A DNA stretch of 64,000 nucleotides from Deltaproteobacteria bacterium HGW-Deltaproteobacteria-19 (GCA_002841865.1 PHBD01000002.1:1-64000); one strand, 5' to 3'. Positions 1 through 9,467 are shown, counted from the first letter of the stretch. The notes: generated by a model from the sequence alone, not told the origin. Made by a program: numbers and translations.

Positions 1-353
1 CTCTGGAAACCCCCGGTCGCGCCCCCGCGAACGTCGGTCGGGGAGGGGGGCTTCCCGGAGCGTGAATAGCGGCTTTTTCGGGGTACCCTGCCGTCGCAGT
101 GCAGCGCCCGCAAAGTCATCAGTCTCTGCACCGCCAGGTGCGAGTTATGACTTTGCAGCGGAGCGAGACGTTGCAGGGTCGGAAAAACGCTTCTGAGCGC
201 GAGGGATGCCCCGCTCCAACATGCCGGCCTCCCATCCGCGTCTGATTTTCTGTAAAAAAGGAGAAAAAAGTAAGAGGAACGGATTTGAAATCCGTCGCTC
301 TTTAGGGTGAATGACGAAGGAAACGAAGTTGACGGGCGTTTTTCAGCAGCCCG
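1..353. repeat. Intergenic region with imperfect inverted-repeat element
   Basis: No gene is visible here. The stretch from about 69 to 191 can fold on itself: an exact 10-base inverted repeat pairs 110-119 with 147-156, an inner GCACC/GGTGC pair lies between them, and weaker outer pairing joins the CCCTGC near 86-91 to the GCAGGG near 173-178. A 13-base palindrome, GGATTTGAAATCC, lies at about 281-293. A CGGGC/GCCCG stem at about 333-353 lies just downstream of the ccsA stop and could act in termination. Whether the large element recurs elsewhere in the genome cannot be seen from this window. Confidence 0.45.
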
Positions 354-1196
354 CTACATGTAGGCGTGGAGACTGGGCAAGTAATTCACCCCCAGGTACG
401 TAAACAGCATCGCCGCAAAGCCCACCAGGGCGAGAACGGCCAGCCGGCGCCCCCGCCATCCCCGCACATACCGGGCATGGAGAAGGCCGGCGTAGATGAC
501 CCAGGTGACGAGAGACCACGTCTCCTTCGGATCCCAGCTCCAGTAAGTTCCCCAGGCATAGTGAGCCCAGACGGACCCGGTGATGATCCCCAGGGTCAGG
601 AAGACGAATCCCAGAAGCACGCTCTGGTAGAGCAGCTCCTCCAGATCGTGCTCGTCCGGAATGAGCGTGAGAAAACGGGAGGGTTCCCTCCCCGGCTTCC
701 TCTGCCGGTTCTTGATCAGGTGCAGGATCGCCAGGCCGAAGGCCACCGTGAAGGCGGCATACCCCATGAAGCAGGTGATGACGTGGCTCGTGAGCCAGTT
801 GCTCTGGAGGGCCGGGATCAGGGGCTGGATCCGGTCGCTGACGCCGGGGGAAATGGAGGCATAGGCCATCAGGAGGAAGGCGACGGGAACCACGAAGACC
901 CCGGGTGTACGGTTCCGGGTCCGCCACTCCACCAGAAGGTACAGAAAGACCACCGCCCAGGCGAAAAAAACAAGGGATTCATAGAGATTCGAGAGCGGGG
1001 CATGCCCCATCCCCAGGGCATAGGATGCCCTCCAGCGGAGGAGCAGGGCGGCCGTGTGGGCCAGAAGCCCCGCCGCCGCAGTCCAGGAAGCCAGCCTCGC
1101 CCATCGGTCCCGCCCGCGGATCAGGCCGATCAGGTATCCGGTGAAGGAAGCGAAATAGACAAAGGTTACCCAGCTCAGAATCTTCGCGCTGATCAT
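354..1196 (-). CDS. ccsA: Cytochrome c biogenesis protein CcsA/ResC (system II)
   Basis: This 280-residue integral membrane protein is the heme-handling subunit of system II cytochrome c maturation; with ResB it exports heme and attaches it to CxxCH motifs outside the membrane. It has about eight hydrophobic segments. The family's tryptophan-rich periplasmic motif (WGTYWSWDPKETW) lies at about residues 215-227, and conserved histidines flank it. The chosen ATG overlaps the upstream resB stop as ATGA, which indicates translational coupling; an in-frame reading upstream of it lies inside resB and is not believable. The gene serves the many multiheme cytochromes encoded nearby on the same strand. 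The family assignment is secure. CcsA/CcsB naming varies between databases. Confidence 0.93.
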   Translation of the reverse strand: MISAKILSWVTFVYFASFTGYLIGLIRGRDRWARLASWTAAAGLLAHTAALLLRWRASYALGMGHAPLSNLYESLVFFAWAVVFLYLLVEWRTRNRTPGVFVVPVAFLLMAYASISPGVSDRIQPLIPALQSNWLTSHVITCFMGYAAFTVAFGLAILHLIKNRQRKPGREPSRFLTLIPDEHDLEELLYQSVLLGFVFLTLGIITGSVWAHYAWGTYWSWDPKETWSLVTWVIYAGLLHARYVRGWRGRRLAVLALVGFAAMLFTYLGVNYLPSLHAYM

Positions 1197-2578
1197 CCCT
1201 GCGCGTCCCCCTTTTCCCGAAATACCCGGACGAGGTCCGACAGCTCCCGGTCCAGCCCCGCGGACGTCCGCAGTCCCCGCCCCGTCACGGCGACCCGCAC
1301 CTTGCCTTTGGCCTCTTCCACCAGGACCCACACCCGGCGGTGATCCACGATAAACACGAGCAGCAGGCCCGCCATCAGGAACAGGCCACCCGCCGCCACC
1401 AGGGGCACGCCGGGGTCGGTCGCGGCCTTCAGCACGGTGTAGTACCGCGCGTCGATGCCGCGGAGTGAAAAGACATAGGGGGCAAACAGTCCCGGATTGA
1501 AAAGGGGCACCTGTTCGAAGAGCCCCGGGTTCCCCTCCCGGATCCGCTCGATTTCCTGAAAGACCCAGAACTGGACGGCGCCTCGGCCGGACCGGACGCC
1601 GAGCTTCACCGCCGGGCCCATCTGCATCATGTTCTCCTCGACCCGCAGGACCTGCACCGTCCCTTCCCCGTTCGGAAGGATGAAAGACTCTCCGAGCGTG
1701 ACGGCTTCATCCTTCCGGTCGCCGCCTTTCCTGGAATAGGACAGCCGGGCCTTTCCGTCGGCGGACTGGCCGTAGCTCGACTGGTAAAAGCGGATCCCTT
1801 CGAAGGTCAGGGGATGATTTACCAGGAGCGCACCCTGAAGAGCCGGGCGCCCGTTCTTCAGGAACGTCAGGTCCGACTGGTAGGTCTTGGGCATTCCGTT
1901 TTCGTACGTCTCGATCAGGAACCGGTCGCAGCGGATTCCGAACCCGAGGTTGTGCTGTCCCTTTCCGCCCATGAGGTCGGCCGTCGTGGCCGTTTCCCCC
2001 TCACCGATATGTACATAGGCGTCAAATCCGAAGAGGGAGCCCGCAACGCCCCCTGCCACGATCAGGAGGACGCCCAGATGGACGGCATACACGCCGAGGT
2101 GGGTGATGCGCCCCTTCTGACCTTGGAGGACGGGTCCCCGGGAGGCGTCCGTCCTGCGAACGTCGCGGTAACGCCGGCGGAGCGCCTGTTCGGCCCGCGT
2201 GACGACTTCGTCCCGGGTTCCTTTGACGTACACCGTACGCTCCGGGGGCAGGTCCCGAAACAGGTGTTCGTCCGCAGGGGCCTCCGCCTTGAAACGCCGC
2301 CAGGAAGCGGGAAAACGGTTGATGGAGCAGATGATGAGGTTGGCCGTCAGCAGGCCCATCGCGAGGAGAAACCACACGGAGTGATACAGATCGAAGACCT
2401 GGAGGGTTCCGAGGATCCGGATCGTCCCCGGCGACAGCCGCTTCGCCAGCTCCTGGGCCGATTCCTGCTGCGGGACCAGCGTTCCCACCACGGCCAGGAC
2501 GGCCAGGACGGCCAGGAGGACCAGAGTGAGGCGAAGGGACGAAAAAAAGGACCAGACGGGATTATTCCTGATGCCCAA
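1193..2578 (-). CDS. resB: Cytochrome c biogenesis protein ResB
   Basis: This 461-residue ResB-family protein is the partner of CcsA in system II heme attachment. An N-terminal transmembrane segment (about residues 14-35) and a second (about 65-88) precede a long extracytoplasmic domain. A further membrane segment lies near residues 165-185 and another near 390-410, the usual ResB layout. The start is a TTG at 2576-2578, preceded at good spacing by GGAGG; no better ATG exists. Its stop overlaps the ccsA start. Together the two genes close the minus-strand cytochrome locus. Confidence 0.92.
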   Translation of the reverse strand: MGIRNNPVWSFFSSLRLTLVLLAVLAVLAVVGTLVPQQESAQELAKRLSPGTIRILGTLQVFDLYHSVWFLLAMGLLTANLIICSINRFPASWRRFKAEAPADEHLFRDLPPERTVYVKGTRDEVVTRAEQALRRRYRDVRRTDASRGPVLQGQKGRITHLGVYAVHLGVLLIVAGGVAGSLFGFDAYVHIGEGETATTADLMGGKGQHNLGFGIRCDRFLIETYENGMPKTYQSDLTFLKNGRPALQGALLVNHPLTFEGIRFYQSSYGQSADGKARLSYSRKGGDRKDEAVTLGESFILPNGEGTVQVLRVEENMMQMGPAVKLGVRSGRGAVQFWVFQEIERIREGNPGLFEQVPLFNPGLFAPYVFSLRGIDARYYTVLKAATDPGVPLVAAGGLFLMAGLLLVFIVDHRRVWVLVEEAKGKVRVAVTGRGLRTSAGLDRELSDLVRVFREKGDAQG

Positions 2579-2818
2579 TGGGCGGACCTCCGGTGTGGAT
2601 ATGGCTTCCCGACTGTCCGCCCGTCTTCTCCGGCAGCGCCCGCGGGAATGGCCTTTTCTTTACCATCGACCAAACGGCAAGGCAAGAGACGAGACGCGCG
2701 GGACGATGGACGTGGACCGTCTTTCCCGCGCCATCGGCAAGAAACTGTGCCTCATTGAGGAAGCGATCTCACCGGTTCCCTCACGGAGAGTGTCTCCCGG
2801 AAAATCCTTTTCGGGCTC

Positions 2819-3610
2819 TCACTTTCCGGTGAATTCGGGGCGGCGCTTGGCAAAAAACGCCCGGGCCCCTTCCTGGTAGTCGCGGGTTTTGCCCGCCCGG
2901 ATCATCCCCGACCGCTCCCGCTCCAGCTGGCGCTCCAGGAGATCCATCATGGAGTGGTTCATGTTCTCCTTGGCGATGGCAAAGGCCGTCGTGGCGCCCC
3001 GGGCCAGGTGCCCGGCCAGTTCGAGGGCCTCCCGTTCCAGCTCCGCGTCCTCCACGACGCGGTTGACGAGCCCCCACTCCAGGGCCTGGCGGGCATCGAA
3101 CACCGGATCCAGGAGCATCAGTTCGTTTGCCCTGGAAAACCCGATCAGCAGGGGAACCAGGAGCGCCCAGGCGCCGTCAGGGACCAGGCCCAGACTCGTG
3201 TAGGCCTGGCGGAACCGGGCCGAGGCTACACAGATTCTCAGATCGCAGGCGGCGGCCAGGCTGATGCCTGCCCCTCCCGCGGCTCCGTTGACGGCGGCGA
3301 TGACGGGCTTGCGCATCGTCCGGATGGCCAGGATGGCGATGTTCAGGAGTTTGATGATCTGCCGGAGGGGCTCAGAGGGATTGGTGTCCAGGGAATCCCG
3401 GAACTCGCCGATGTCTCCTCCGGAGCAGAAGGCCCGTCCCTGCCCCGTCAGGATCACGCAGCGGACACCCTCATCCTCGGCGCAGAGTTCCAGCCCCTTC
3501 ACCAGGTCCGTCAGGTGGCCCGTGCTCAGGGCGTTCAGCGACTGCGGCCGGTTCATGCGGACGATGGCGATCGAATCTTTTCCATCCAGCACGATGTTGT
3601 CGAAGACCAT
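2819..3610 (-). CDS. Enoyl-CoA hydratase/isomerase family protein
   Basis: This 263-residue crotonase-fold protein is predicted to be cytoplasmic. It shows the crotonase substrate and oxyanion-hole segments (SGGDIGEF near residue 75 and GAAGGAGISLA near residue 110) and the C-terminal segment containing NRVVED. The chosen ATG at 3608-3610 has AGGAGGG at ideal spacing; an upstream in-frame ATG lacks a site. The segment SLGLVPDGAWALLVPLLIG resembles the active-site helix of hydratases, but where many members have a second catalytic glutamate here there is Asp-Gly-Ala, so the exact reaction (hydration, isomerisation or other acyl-CoA chemistry) is open. It sits between resB and the cytochrome locus with no other beta-oxidation gene adjacent. 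Confidence 0.85.
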   Translation of the reverse strand: MVFDNIVLDGKDSIAIVRMNRPQSLNALSTGHLTDLVKGLELCAEDEGVRCVILTGQGRAFCSGGDIGEFRDSLDTNPSEPLRQIIKLLNIAILAIRTMRKPVIAAVNGAAGGAGISLAAACDLRICVASARFRQAYTSLGLVPDGAWALLVPLLIGFSRANELMLLDPVFDARQALEWGLVNRVVEDAELEREALELAGHLARGATTAFAIAKENMNHSMMDLLERQLERERSGMIRAGKTRDYQEGARAFFAKRRPEFTGK

Positions 3611-3664
3611 ACGGTTCCCTCCTTTTCCGGAACACCGGTACATGCATGGACCCGCCGGGGCGCC

Positions 3665-5536
3665 TCAAGGCGCCAGCATCGCCCAGATGATGAGCACCGT
3701 CAGGAGGAGGCCCAGGAGCAGGCTTCCCAGGCCGAAGACGGCGGCAAACAGCTTCACGGCGATGCCGGGGTGCTCCCGCTTGAGGCCTTCCAGTCTCTCT
3801 TCCGCCATCACCCGCTCATATTCCAGGGGACGCTGCTCCCTCATTTCATCAAGGGTATAGGTGCCCGAGAAGATGAGACGATCCAGGGGAAACTTCGTCG
3901 GGATGAAGTGGGTGTTGAAAAAGTGGACCGTAAAGATGAACAGGGCCGCCAGAAGCGCTTCCTCGGAATGGACCAGGGTCGCAACGTTCAGGACCCAGCC
4001 GGGGACGATCCAGGAGGACCACTCCGTCTTCCACAGGAGAAGGCCCGAGACGCCGATGGCGAACATGCCCCAGAAGACCGCCCAGAAGTCGAACTTCTCC
4101 CAGTAGGTCCAGCGCTCGAACTTCGGCATGGGCCCCCGATCGAAGAACCAGAGGAACATGTCCCGGATGTCCCGGATGTCCTTGAAGTTGGGAACCAGCG
4201 ACTCGGGACCGAATATGCGGCCGACGAGGCCCTTCATACCCTGCCCTTTGGGGAAGAAGTAGATCAGGCCCTTGATCGCTACAATCGTCACCAGGACGAT
4301 GAGAACGAAGGCCGCCAGCCGGTGGAAGAATCCGGCCACTTCGTTGCCTCCCCACAGTTCGAGCAGGAATTTCGACCAGGCCACGGAGGGGTACTTGATG
4401 GGGAATCCCGTCAGGATCAGCGTGAAGAACGAGATGATCAGGATCACGTGCATCAGCCGCTCCCAGGGACGGAAGCGCTGGACCTGAACGTGGCCTTCTG
4501 TTCCCGGGAAATACTGCTCCGGAAGGAGTCCTTCCTTTTCCCGCCGGTGCTTCTCCCAGTATACCTTCCGCCACCACAGGAAGGTGTGGGTCCAGAAAAA
4601 GAGGAACACCCCTCCCAGGAGGATCTCCATGAAAATGAAGGCCCAGTAGAGGGCGGGGTAATTCTCCCGGTCGTGGTAGTCCGGGTGGGCGCTGTAGGAA
4701 ACGAAACGGGGATGGAATCCCTGGTGGCAGGCGCCGCAGTTCTTCACGAGGTTGGCGGGATAGAGGCTGGAACCGGGATCCGTCTTGGGAAGGATGTCGT
4801 GCCCCTTGTGACAGTCGGCGCATCCTGCGACCTGGGTCGGGTAGCCGGCGTCGCGGACCTTGCCGTGATAGGTCTGCTCGTAAGAGGCGACGATATTCGG
4901 CCGGAGCTTGTTCCGCTTCACAAGATCCGCGTCGGAGTGGCATTTCTCGCACCGTTCCGTGTAATGTGTCCGTGCCTCCTTCGGATATGCCCCCCCGGCC
5001 GTATGAAAAGCCCGGGTGTCGTGAAGCCCGTGGCAGTCGGCGCAGGAGGCGGCGTCCTCGTTGCCCTTCAGGACGGCCTCGGCATGCCCCGCGGCGACGT
5101 ACTCGTCCCGGCTGTGGCATCGCGTGCAGTCCTCGACGATGGCCTTTTTGACGCTTCCCTCCGTTTTCCGGAGCCCGTGGATCTCCCCATGGCAGTCGGC
5201 GCACTGGAAATTTTCCCGGAGGAAATGAACGTTCTTCCCGTACGCCCGGGCGACTTCACCGTGGCAGTCGCCGCAGGCCACGGGCTCCGGTCTCTCCTCG
5301 CCCCGCATGTGGCGGCCCGCGTCGGCGATCCCCCGGTGGCAACTCGTGCAGCTGTTCGCCCCGTGGGCAGACCCGGCATATCGGGATTTGAACGGCTCGC
5401 CGCTGTGGCAGCCGAGACAGGTGGAGGACGAGACCGAGGCGTAACCGGGGACCGTCGTGAGGATCCAGGCCAGGCATGCACCCGCCGCGACCAGGAGAGC
5501 GCCATGACGACGCAGCCAGCAATATAATCGTTCCAT
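3665..5536 (-). CDS. Nine-heme cytochrome c fused to cytochrome b membrane domain (CbcL-like)
   Basis: This 623-residue protein has an N-terminal hydrophobic signal/anchor (about residues 12-32). A periplasmic part with nine CxxCH heme motifs follows (up to about residue 275), then a C-terminal membrane part with about five helices carrying histidines typical of di-heme cytochrome b. The architecture, nine c hemes plus a HydB/FdnI-like b domain, matches the inner-membrane quinol oxidase CbcL known from Geobacter. The predicted role is to move electrons from menaquinol to periplasmic cytochromes. A short conserved soluble tail and a last membrane helix follow. It lies 21 bases after the rhodanese gene in the same direction and is probably co-transcribed. 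The CbcL function is inferred from architecture; the true acceptor is unknown. Confidence 0.85.
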   Translation of the reverse strand: MERLYCWLRRHGALLVAAGACLAWILTTVPGYASVSSSTCLGCHSGEPFKSRYAGSAHGANSCTSCHRGIADAGRHMRGEERPEPVACGDCHGEVARAYGKNVHFLRENFQCADCHGEIHGLRKTEGSVKKAIVEDCTRCHSRDEYVAAGHAEAVLKGNEDAASCADCHGLHDTRAFHTAGGAYPKEARTHYTERCEKCHSDADLVKRNKLRPNIVASYEQTYHGKVRDAGYPTQVAGCADCHKGHDILPKTDPGSSLYPANLVKNCGACHQGFHPRFVSYSAHPDYHDRENYPALYWAFIFMEILLGGVFLFFWTHTFLWWRKVYWEKHRREKEGLLPEQYFPGTEGHVQVQRFRPWERLMHVILIISFFTLILTGFPIKYPSVAWSKFLLELWGGNEVAGFFHRLAAFVLIVLVTIVAIKGLIYFFPKGQGMKGLVGRIFGPESLVPNFKDIRDIRDMFLWFFDRGPMPKFERWTYWEKFDFWAVFWGMFAIGVSGLLLWKTEWSSWIVPGWVLNVATLVHSEEALLAALFIFTVHFFNTHFIPTKFPLDRLIFSGTYTLDEMREQRPLEYERVMAEERLEGLKREHPGIAVKLFAAVFGLGSLLLGLLLTVLIIWAMLAP

Positions 5537-5557
5537 CTTTCTACCTATGGGTTCTTC

Positions 5558-6373
5558 CTAGCGTTTGCCCCGGGATTTCGATTCCTTTTCCAGAAACACC
5601 TGCCACTGCCGCATCCCTCCGAAAAGGCGCACCGCATCGAGCCCCTTTCTCCGGAGATACGACGCCGCGAGAAACGACCGCTCGCCGCGGTCGTCCACAA
5701 CCAGAATCGGTTTGTCGAGGGGGATTTCCGGATAGCGCTCGTGAAGCTCCTCGAGGGGAATATTGACGGCCTCCCCGATGCGGCCTTGCTTGTACGCGCC
5801 GGGCATCCGGATGTCGAGGACCGTCAGGGGCCGTTTCTGCTCCAGCCAACCCTTGAGCACGGCGGGCCGGACTGCAGGCCGGGGCGTCCGGGGAATCCGC
5901 CCGGGAGACTCGACGGAGAACCCGGCCTCTTTCCAGGCAGCCAGGCCGCCCTTGAGCACCAGGACCTTCGTGTAACCAAGGGGCCGCGCGGCCGCAAGAT
6001 ACGGATCCGCCTGGGGGCATTCCCGAATCCCGCAGTAGAGAACCAGCGGGCGATTCCGGTCCGGCGCAAGCCGGGGAAGCAGCACCGCCGGATCCCCGGC
6101 GGACGGACAGATCGAACCCGGAATCCGGCTGTCCAGGCACTCGATCCGGCTTATGACGTTCAGCACGGTGGCGCCCCCCTCCTTCAGCAGGCGGTCCAGG
6201 TCCGCAGGATTGACGGTCGCAGGACCCGCACCGGCGGCGCCTGCCGCCCGGGCAGGTCCCGGCAGGAAGAGCAGAAAGGCCATCAGGACCAGGCCGCCTG
6301 TTTTGAGGCTCCGGGAGACCTGCACGGCGAGCCGCCCGGAACGGCGAATCCGGTTATTCATGGGATGGAACAC
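5558..6373 (-). CDS. Exported tandem rhodanese-domain protein
   Basis: This 271-residue protein has an N-terminal signal sequence (basic residues, then a hydrophobic run ending in PARAAG) and two rhodanese domains. The first (about residues 50-145) keeps a cysteine in the active-site loop (YCGIREC), so it could carry a persulfide. The second (about 160-260) has VVDDRGERS at that position, with aspartate replacing the catalytic cysteine, and is probably inactive. The start is a GTG at 6371-6373 that overlaps the end of the 8-heme cytochrome gene by 20 bases; an ATG four codons later is the alternative. The context suggests sulfur or selenium handling next to periplasmic cytochromes, but no substrate can be read from sequence. 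Confidence 0.8.
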   Translation of the reverse strand: MFHPMNNRIRRSGRLAVQVSRSLKTGGLVLMAFLLFLPGPARAAGAAGAGPATVNPADLDRLLKEGGATVLNVISRIECLDSRIPGSICPSAGDPAVLLPRLAPDRNRPLVLYCGIRECPQADPYLAAARPLGYTKVLVLKGGLAAWKEAGFSVESPGRIPRTPRPAVRPAVLKGWLEQKRPLTVLDIRMPGAYKQGRIGEAVNIPLEELHERYPEIPLDKPILVVDDRGERSFLAASYLRRKGLDAVRLFGGMRQWQVFLEKESKSRGKR

Positions 6374-8354
6374 GGGTCAGCCCCCATTCGCTCATCTGGG
6401 GAACCGCATTGGGCTCCTTCAGGTTCGGGTAGTCGTCCTTGAGAAATCCCCTCGGATTCTTCATCTGCATCTTCGTGAAGAAAGGAGCCGCGTCGTCGTG
6501 GCACTGGGTGCATCCCTTCGCTCCAAGCGTCTTCTTCTGCTTCAGGGGAGTGATGCCGTGCTCTACGGGATAGGATTTGACAATATCGGTCAGGGGCTCC
6601 GCCGCGATCCCGCCCCCTTCGAGCCGGTAGACCCGGTCGGAGACGAAGACCACGCTCCGGAATCCCCTTTTCTGCAGGGCCTGGATCATCCCGAGGATGT
6701 CGGCATCCGATACCGCGGCGGGCAGATGAACGTTCTTCCCGTCTCCGCCATTCACCGCCAGGGCCGTCAGACCCCGAACCCCGCCTGCGGCCCGCTGCAC
6801 ATGCCGGAGCGGAATCGGACGGATCTCCCCGTTTTTCATCCGCTCGCCGAACCATACCTTCAGTTTCGGAACATGGGACAGGTATTTCTCCCGGGGAACT
6901 CCTCCCGCCCGGCCTCTGGCCTGCCAGGGAAGCCACGGCGTCCGGGCCGGCCGGCCATAATCCGCCGGTACAAGGGCGAGATCGAAACCGTCCGCCGTGA
7001 AGCCCGCCTCCCGGCCGGCGCTCATATCCAGAAGCAGGAGCCCCCGGGCGGACCGTTCCGTGGCGTGGCAGCCGGTGCACGCAACCAGGGAAAAGTGAAA
7101 AGACCCCCTGGGAAATCTCTTCCCATGGGTGATTTGCGGATCCTTTGCCTCCGCGGGCATTCCGGGCCGGGAAGGCTTGTACTTCCTCTCGTAATGGCAT
7201 CCGGCGCAGGTCTTCATGTCCCGCCCGTCCAGGTCGTTCCGCACCGCCACCGCCGGATTCCATCCCTTTGCGATCTGGTGCCGGAGTCGCTCGGCTTTGG
7301 ACCTCCCGACCAGGGGGTGGCAGTCGGTACAGCGGAGGCCCGCCGCAGCGTGGGCGTCATGGGGAGCGGCATTGACCGTCCCGGAGTTCCTGGCGTCCGA
7401 TTCCCGGTGGCAGGCCAGGCAATTCTCCGACCGGACTGCCCGGGAAATGACGGATCCGCGAAGACGCCCCTCCTTCGTGAACAGCCGCCCGTCGGCCCAG
7501 GAATACTCAGCCACGGGCCGCTTCGTGAAGTTCCACGTTCCCCGGAGAAACGCCTTCGATTCCGGTCCCGCCCCGGGAGCGGCATACGTGAAAACGGCGC
7601 CGGAGATCTTTCCGAGGCCTCCGCCCGCCGTCGCGGCCCAGCGGTAATTGCGGCGGTTGATCTGCTCGATCCGATCCCCGAAGCGATAACCCCTGCTGTG
7701 GCAGATCAGGCAGTCCGCCTCCAGGACGCCGCTCTCCCGAAAATGGCTCCGGCCGTCCGGCGCCAGGTGGGAAGAGTAGTCGCCGTCGAGAGGGGCTTTC
7801 GAGGACCGCTCCGCCTCGATGTGGTTCGCCGCCGTGTTTTGTCGTCCGTCGGCCCGGCGGCCGTATTCGAGAGGACCTCCGCCGGGATGGCACCAGCCGC
7901 AGGCCACGGACTCGACGCCGGCCTTCTTGCTCCGCTTTCCGTAACCGCCGATCCAGTCGTACGTGGAGAGGTCGATTTCCCGGGCACTGCCGTTCGCCTT
8001 CCGGGCGACACGGCCGGCGGCGGCAAAGGGGGACCAGTTTCCGAACATGCCGGGGGAAAGGATCCAGGGTGTCTTCGGATCGTGACGGTCGCTCATCTCG
8101 TCGAAGCCCTGCTGGAAATGATAGCCCGACGTGATCACGTCATAGTTGTGGCAGGCCCCGCAGGATTTTTTCGGGCTGTACGGGTCCACCCGGTTCTGGG
8201 AGGGGGTGATCCGGTCGCCCTGCTCGTTGTTCAACCAGATATCCGGATGGACCCGGGCGAATGCCGAGGAAACCGCCAGCAGGACGATCGCCAACGAATA
8301 CAGTATGAGAACCGCAACAATGCGTGACACACAGGGCGATTTCAGTTGCTTCAT
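6354..8354 (-). CDS. Periplasmic octaheme cytochrome c
   Basis: This 666-residue exported protein has a clear signal peptide (MKQLK start, hydrophobic core, cleavage after AFA near residue 34) and eight CxxCH motifs: CGACH, CGWCH, CLICH, CLACH, CTDCH, CAGCH, CTGCH and CTQCH. The hemes are unevenly spaced, and a heme-free stretch of about 200 residues lies before the last one. It is not one of the classical octaheme nitrite or hydroxylamine enzymes, because it lacks a CxxCK motif and is longer. The ATG at 8352-8354 was preferred because the signal peptide begins there and GGATGGGG precedes it; an upstream in-frame ATG at 8370-8372 is possible. A role as an electron conduit or terminal reductase is inferred from location only. 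Confidence 0.82.
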   Translation of the reverse strand: MKQLKSPCVSRIVAVLILYSLAIVLLAVSSAFARVHPDIWLNNEQGDRITPSQNRVDPYSPKKSCGACHNYDVITSGYHFQQGFDEMSDRHDPKTPWILSPGMFGNWSPFAAAGRVARKANGSAREIDLSTYDWIGGYGKRSKKAGVESVACGWCHPGGGPLEYGRRADGRQNTAANHIEAERSSKAPLDGDYSSHLAPDGRSHFRESGVLEADCLICHSRGYRFGDRIEQINRRNYRWAATAGGGLGKISGAVFTYAAPGAGPESKAFLRGTWNFTKRPVAEYSWADGRLFTKEGRLRGSVISRAVRSENCLACHRESDARNSGTVNAAPHDAHAAAGLRCTDCHPLVGRSKAERLRHQIAKGWNPAVAVRNDLDGRDMKTCAGCHYERKYKPSRPGMPAEAKDPQITHGKRFPRGSFHFSLVACTGCHATERSARGLLLLDMSAGREAGFTADGFDLALVPADYGRPARTPWLPWQARGRAGGVPREKYLSHVPKLKVWFGERMKNGEIRPIPLRHVQRAAGGVRGLTALAVNGGDGKNVHLPAAVSDADILGMIQALQKRGFRSVVFVSDRVYRLEGGGIAAEPLTDIVKSYPVEHGITPLKQKKTLGAKGCTQCHDDAAPFFTKMQMKNPRGFLKDDYPNLKEPNAVPQMSEWGLTRVPSHE

Positions 8355-8491
8355 GATCCGGTCCCCATCCATTCAAAACCGGGGAGCGCGCGAACAGCCG
8401 ACGAGCCCCATTCCTGCGGGGAGGAGGTACTGCTTGAGAATGCCGTGTTCCCGCCGGCGGGGTCGTTTCCAATCCCGCGAGGGGGAAAACC

Positions 8492-8540
8492 GTCCGCCCC
8501 GAGGGGACAGATCTGGAACCTGTCCCCTTGTGTGGCGGAC
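8492..8540. terminator. Nested perfect hairpin between two genes (GGGGACAG motif)
   Basis: GTCCGCC (8492-8498) pairs with GGCGGAC (8534-8540), and inside it GGGGACAG (8503-8510) pairs with CTGTCCCC (8520-8527). It lies between the tandem-rhodanese gene and the octaheme cytochrome gene, both on the minus strand. It could act as an intercistronic stabiliser, a terminator or a REP-like element; a related GGGACAG hairpin occurs near 27947-27994. Confidence 0.55.
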
Positions 8541-8556
8541 GGTGTGCGTTGCTTTC

Positions 8557-9444
8557 CTACTCCATGGGCGCAGACGGGTCTTTCGCCCACTCCATGAAGG
8601 ATCCGTCATAGATCTTCACATCCTTGTAACCGAGCCAGGATGAAAGGACAAAGGCCCAGGACGTGCACGTCTTCCCGGTATCGCAATAGAGAATGATCTC
8701 TCTGGCGAGATCCATCCCCACGGTTTTCGAGGCCATGGAGGCAAGGGTGTCCTTCAACTTATAAAGTCCCTCCGGCGTATAGAGAGCGCCGACGGGCAGG
8801 TTGACGGCACCCTTGATGCGTCCTGTCTTCGGAACGAAGGGCAGCTTTTCCTTGCCGCCATAAAATGCCGGCCCCCGGGTGTCCAGAATGACAGCCTTTC
8901 CCAGCCTGTCCGCTACATAGGCCTTGGAGACGAACAGTCCCTTGTTCATCTTCCCCCGGAAGGGCTTTGCCTTGGGCCTCACCATCTCCTGGGAAAGAGC
9001 CTTCTTTTCCTTCACCCATTTCTCCTGACCGCCGTCCAGGATCGCCACCTGGTCGACCCCCATGTACTTCAGCGTCCAGGCCACCCGGGTCATGTCGAAG
9101 CGGTCGGGCATCGCCGCCGTCCTGCCGATCAGGACGACCCAGGAATCCGGGCCGATTCCGGCCCCGCCGATCGTGTCCGCCAAGTCATCGGCCGGCGGCA
9201 GTTCATTCAGGAGATCCCCCTTCTTGATCGCCCAGGACCCGTAGAATACGTTGACTGCTCCGGGGATATGCCCCGCCTTGTATTCCTCCACCTTCCGGAC
9301 GTCCACCATGACCAGTTTCGCGTTTCCCAGGTTCTTCTCCAGCCAGTCGGTGGTGACGACGGGATCCAGAACCTGCGCCCAGGCCGCCAGGGGCAGCAGC
9401 AGCGCTGCCATTACGACTGCCAACAGCATGCTCCTTCGCTTCAT
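8557..9444 (-). CDS. Exported thiosulfate sulfurtransferase-like tandem rhodanese
   Basis: This 295-residue protein has a signal peptide (MKRRSM start, cleavage near AWAQ, residue 23) and two rhodanese domains, as in thiosulfate or 3-mercaptopyruvate sulfurtransferases. The N-terminal domain lacks the loop cysteine. The C-terminal loop reads CDTGKTC, giving a catalytic cysteine and a second cysteine six residues later, which differs from the canonical C-x4-[T/R] loop. AAGGAGG precedes the ATG. It is a paralogue of the protein encoded at 16642-17538. It lies 23 bases after the ExtKL-like cytochrome, an arrangement that recalls the rhodanese-like ExtH beside ExtKL in Geobacter selenite/tellurite loci; that equivalence is inference. 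Confidence 0.83.
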   Translation of the reverse strand: MKRRSMLLAVVMAALLLPLAAWAQVLDPVVTTDWLEKNLGNAKLVMVDVRKVEEYKAGHIPGAVNVFYGSWAIKKGDLLNELPPADDLADTIGGAGIGPDSWVVLIGRTAAMPDRFDMTRVAWTLKYMGVDQVAILDGGQEKWVKEKKALSQEMVRPKAKPFRGKMNKGLFVSKAYVADRLGKAVILDTRGPAFYGGKEKLPFVPKTGRIKGAVNLPVGALYTPEGLYKLKDTLASMASKTVGMDLAREIILYCDTGKTCTSWAFVLSSWLGYKDVKIYDGSFMEWAKDPSAPME

Positions 9445-9467
9445 CGTTTATCCTCCTTGAATCGATT

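Noticed and set aside
2954-5527. Long plus-strand open frame of 857 codons
   Set aside because: It is exactly antisense to the 9-heme cytochrome gene, has no recognisable domain and shows the composition of a GC-rich shadow frame.
6153-8327. Plus-strand open frame of 724 codons
   Set aside because: It mirrors the octaheme cytochrome and rhodanese genes on the minus strand and lacks protein-like features.
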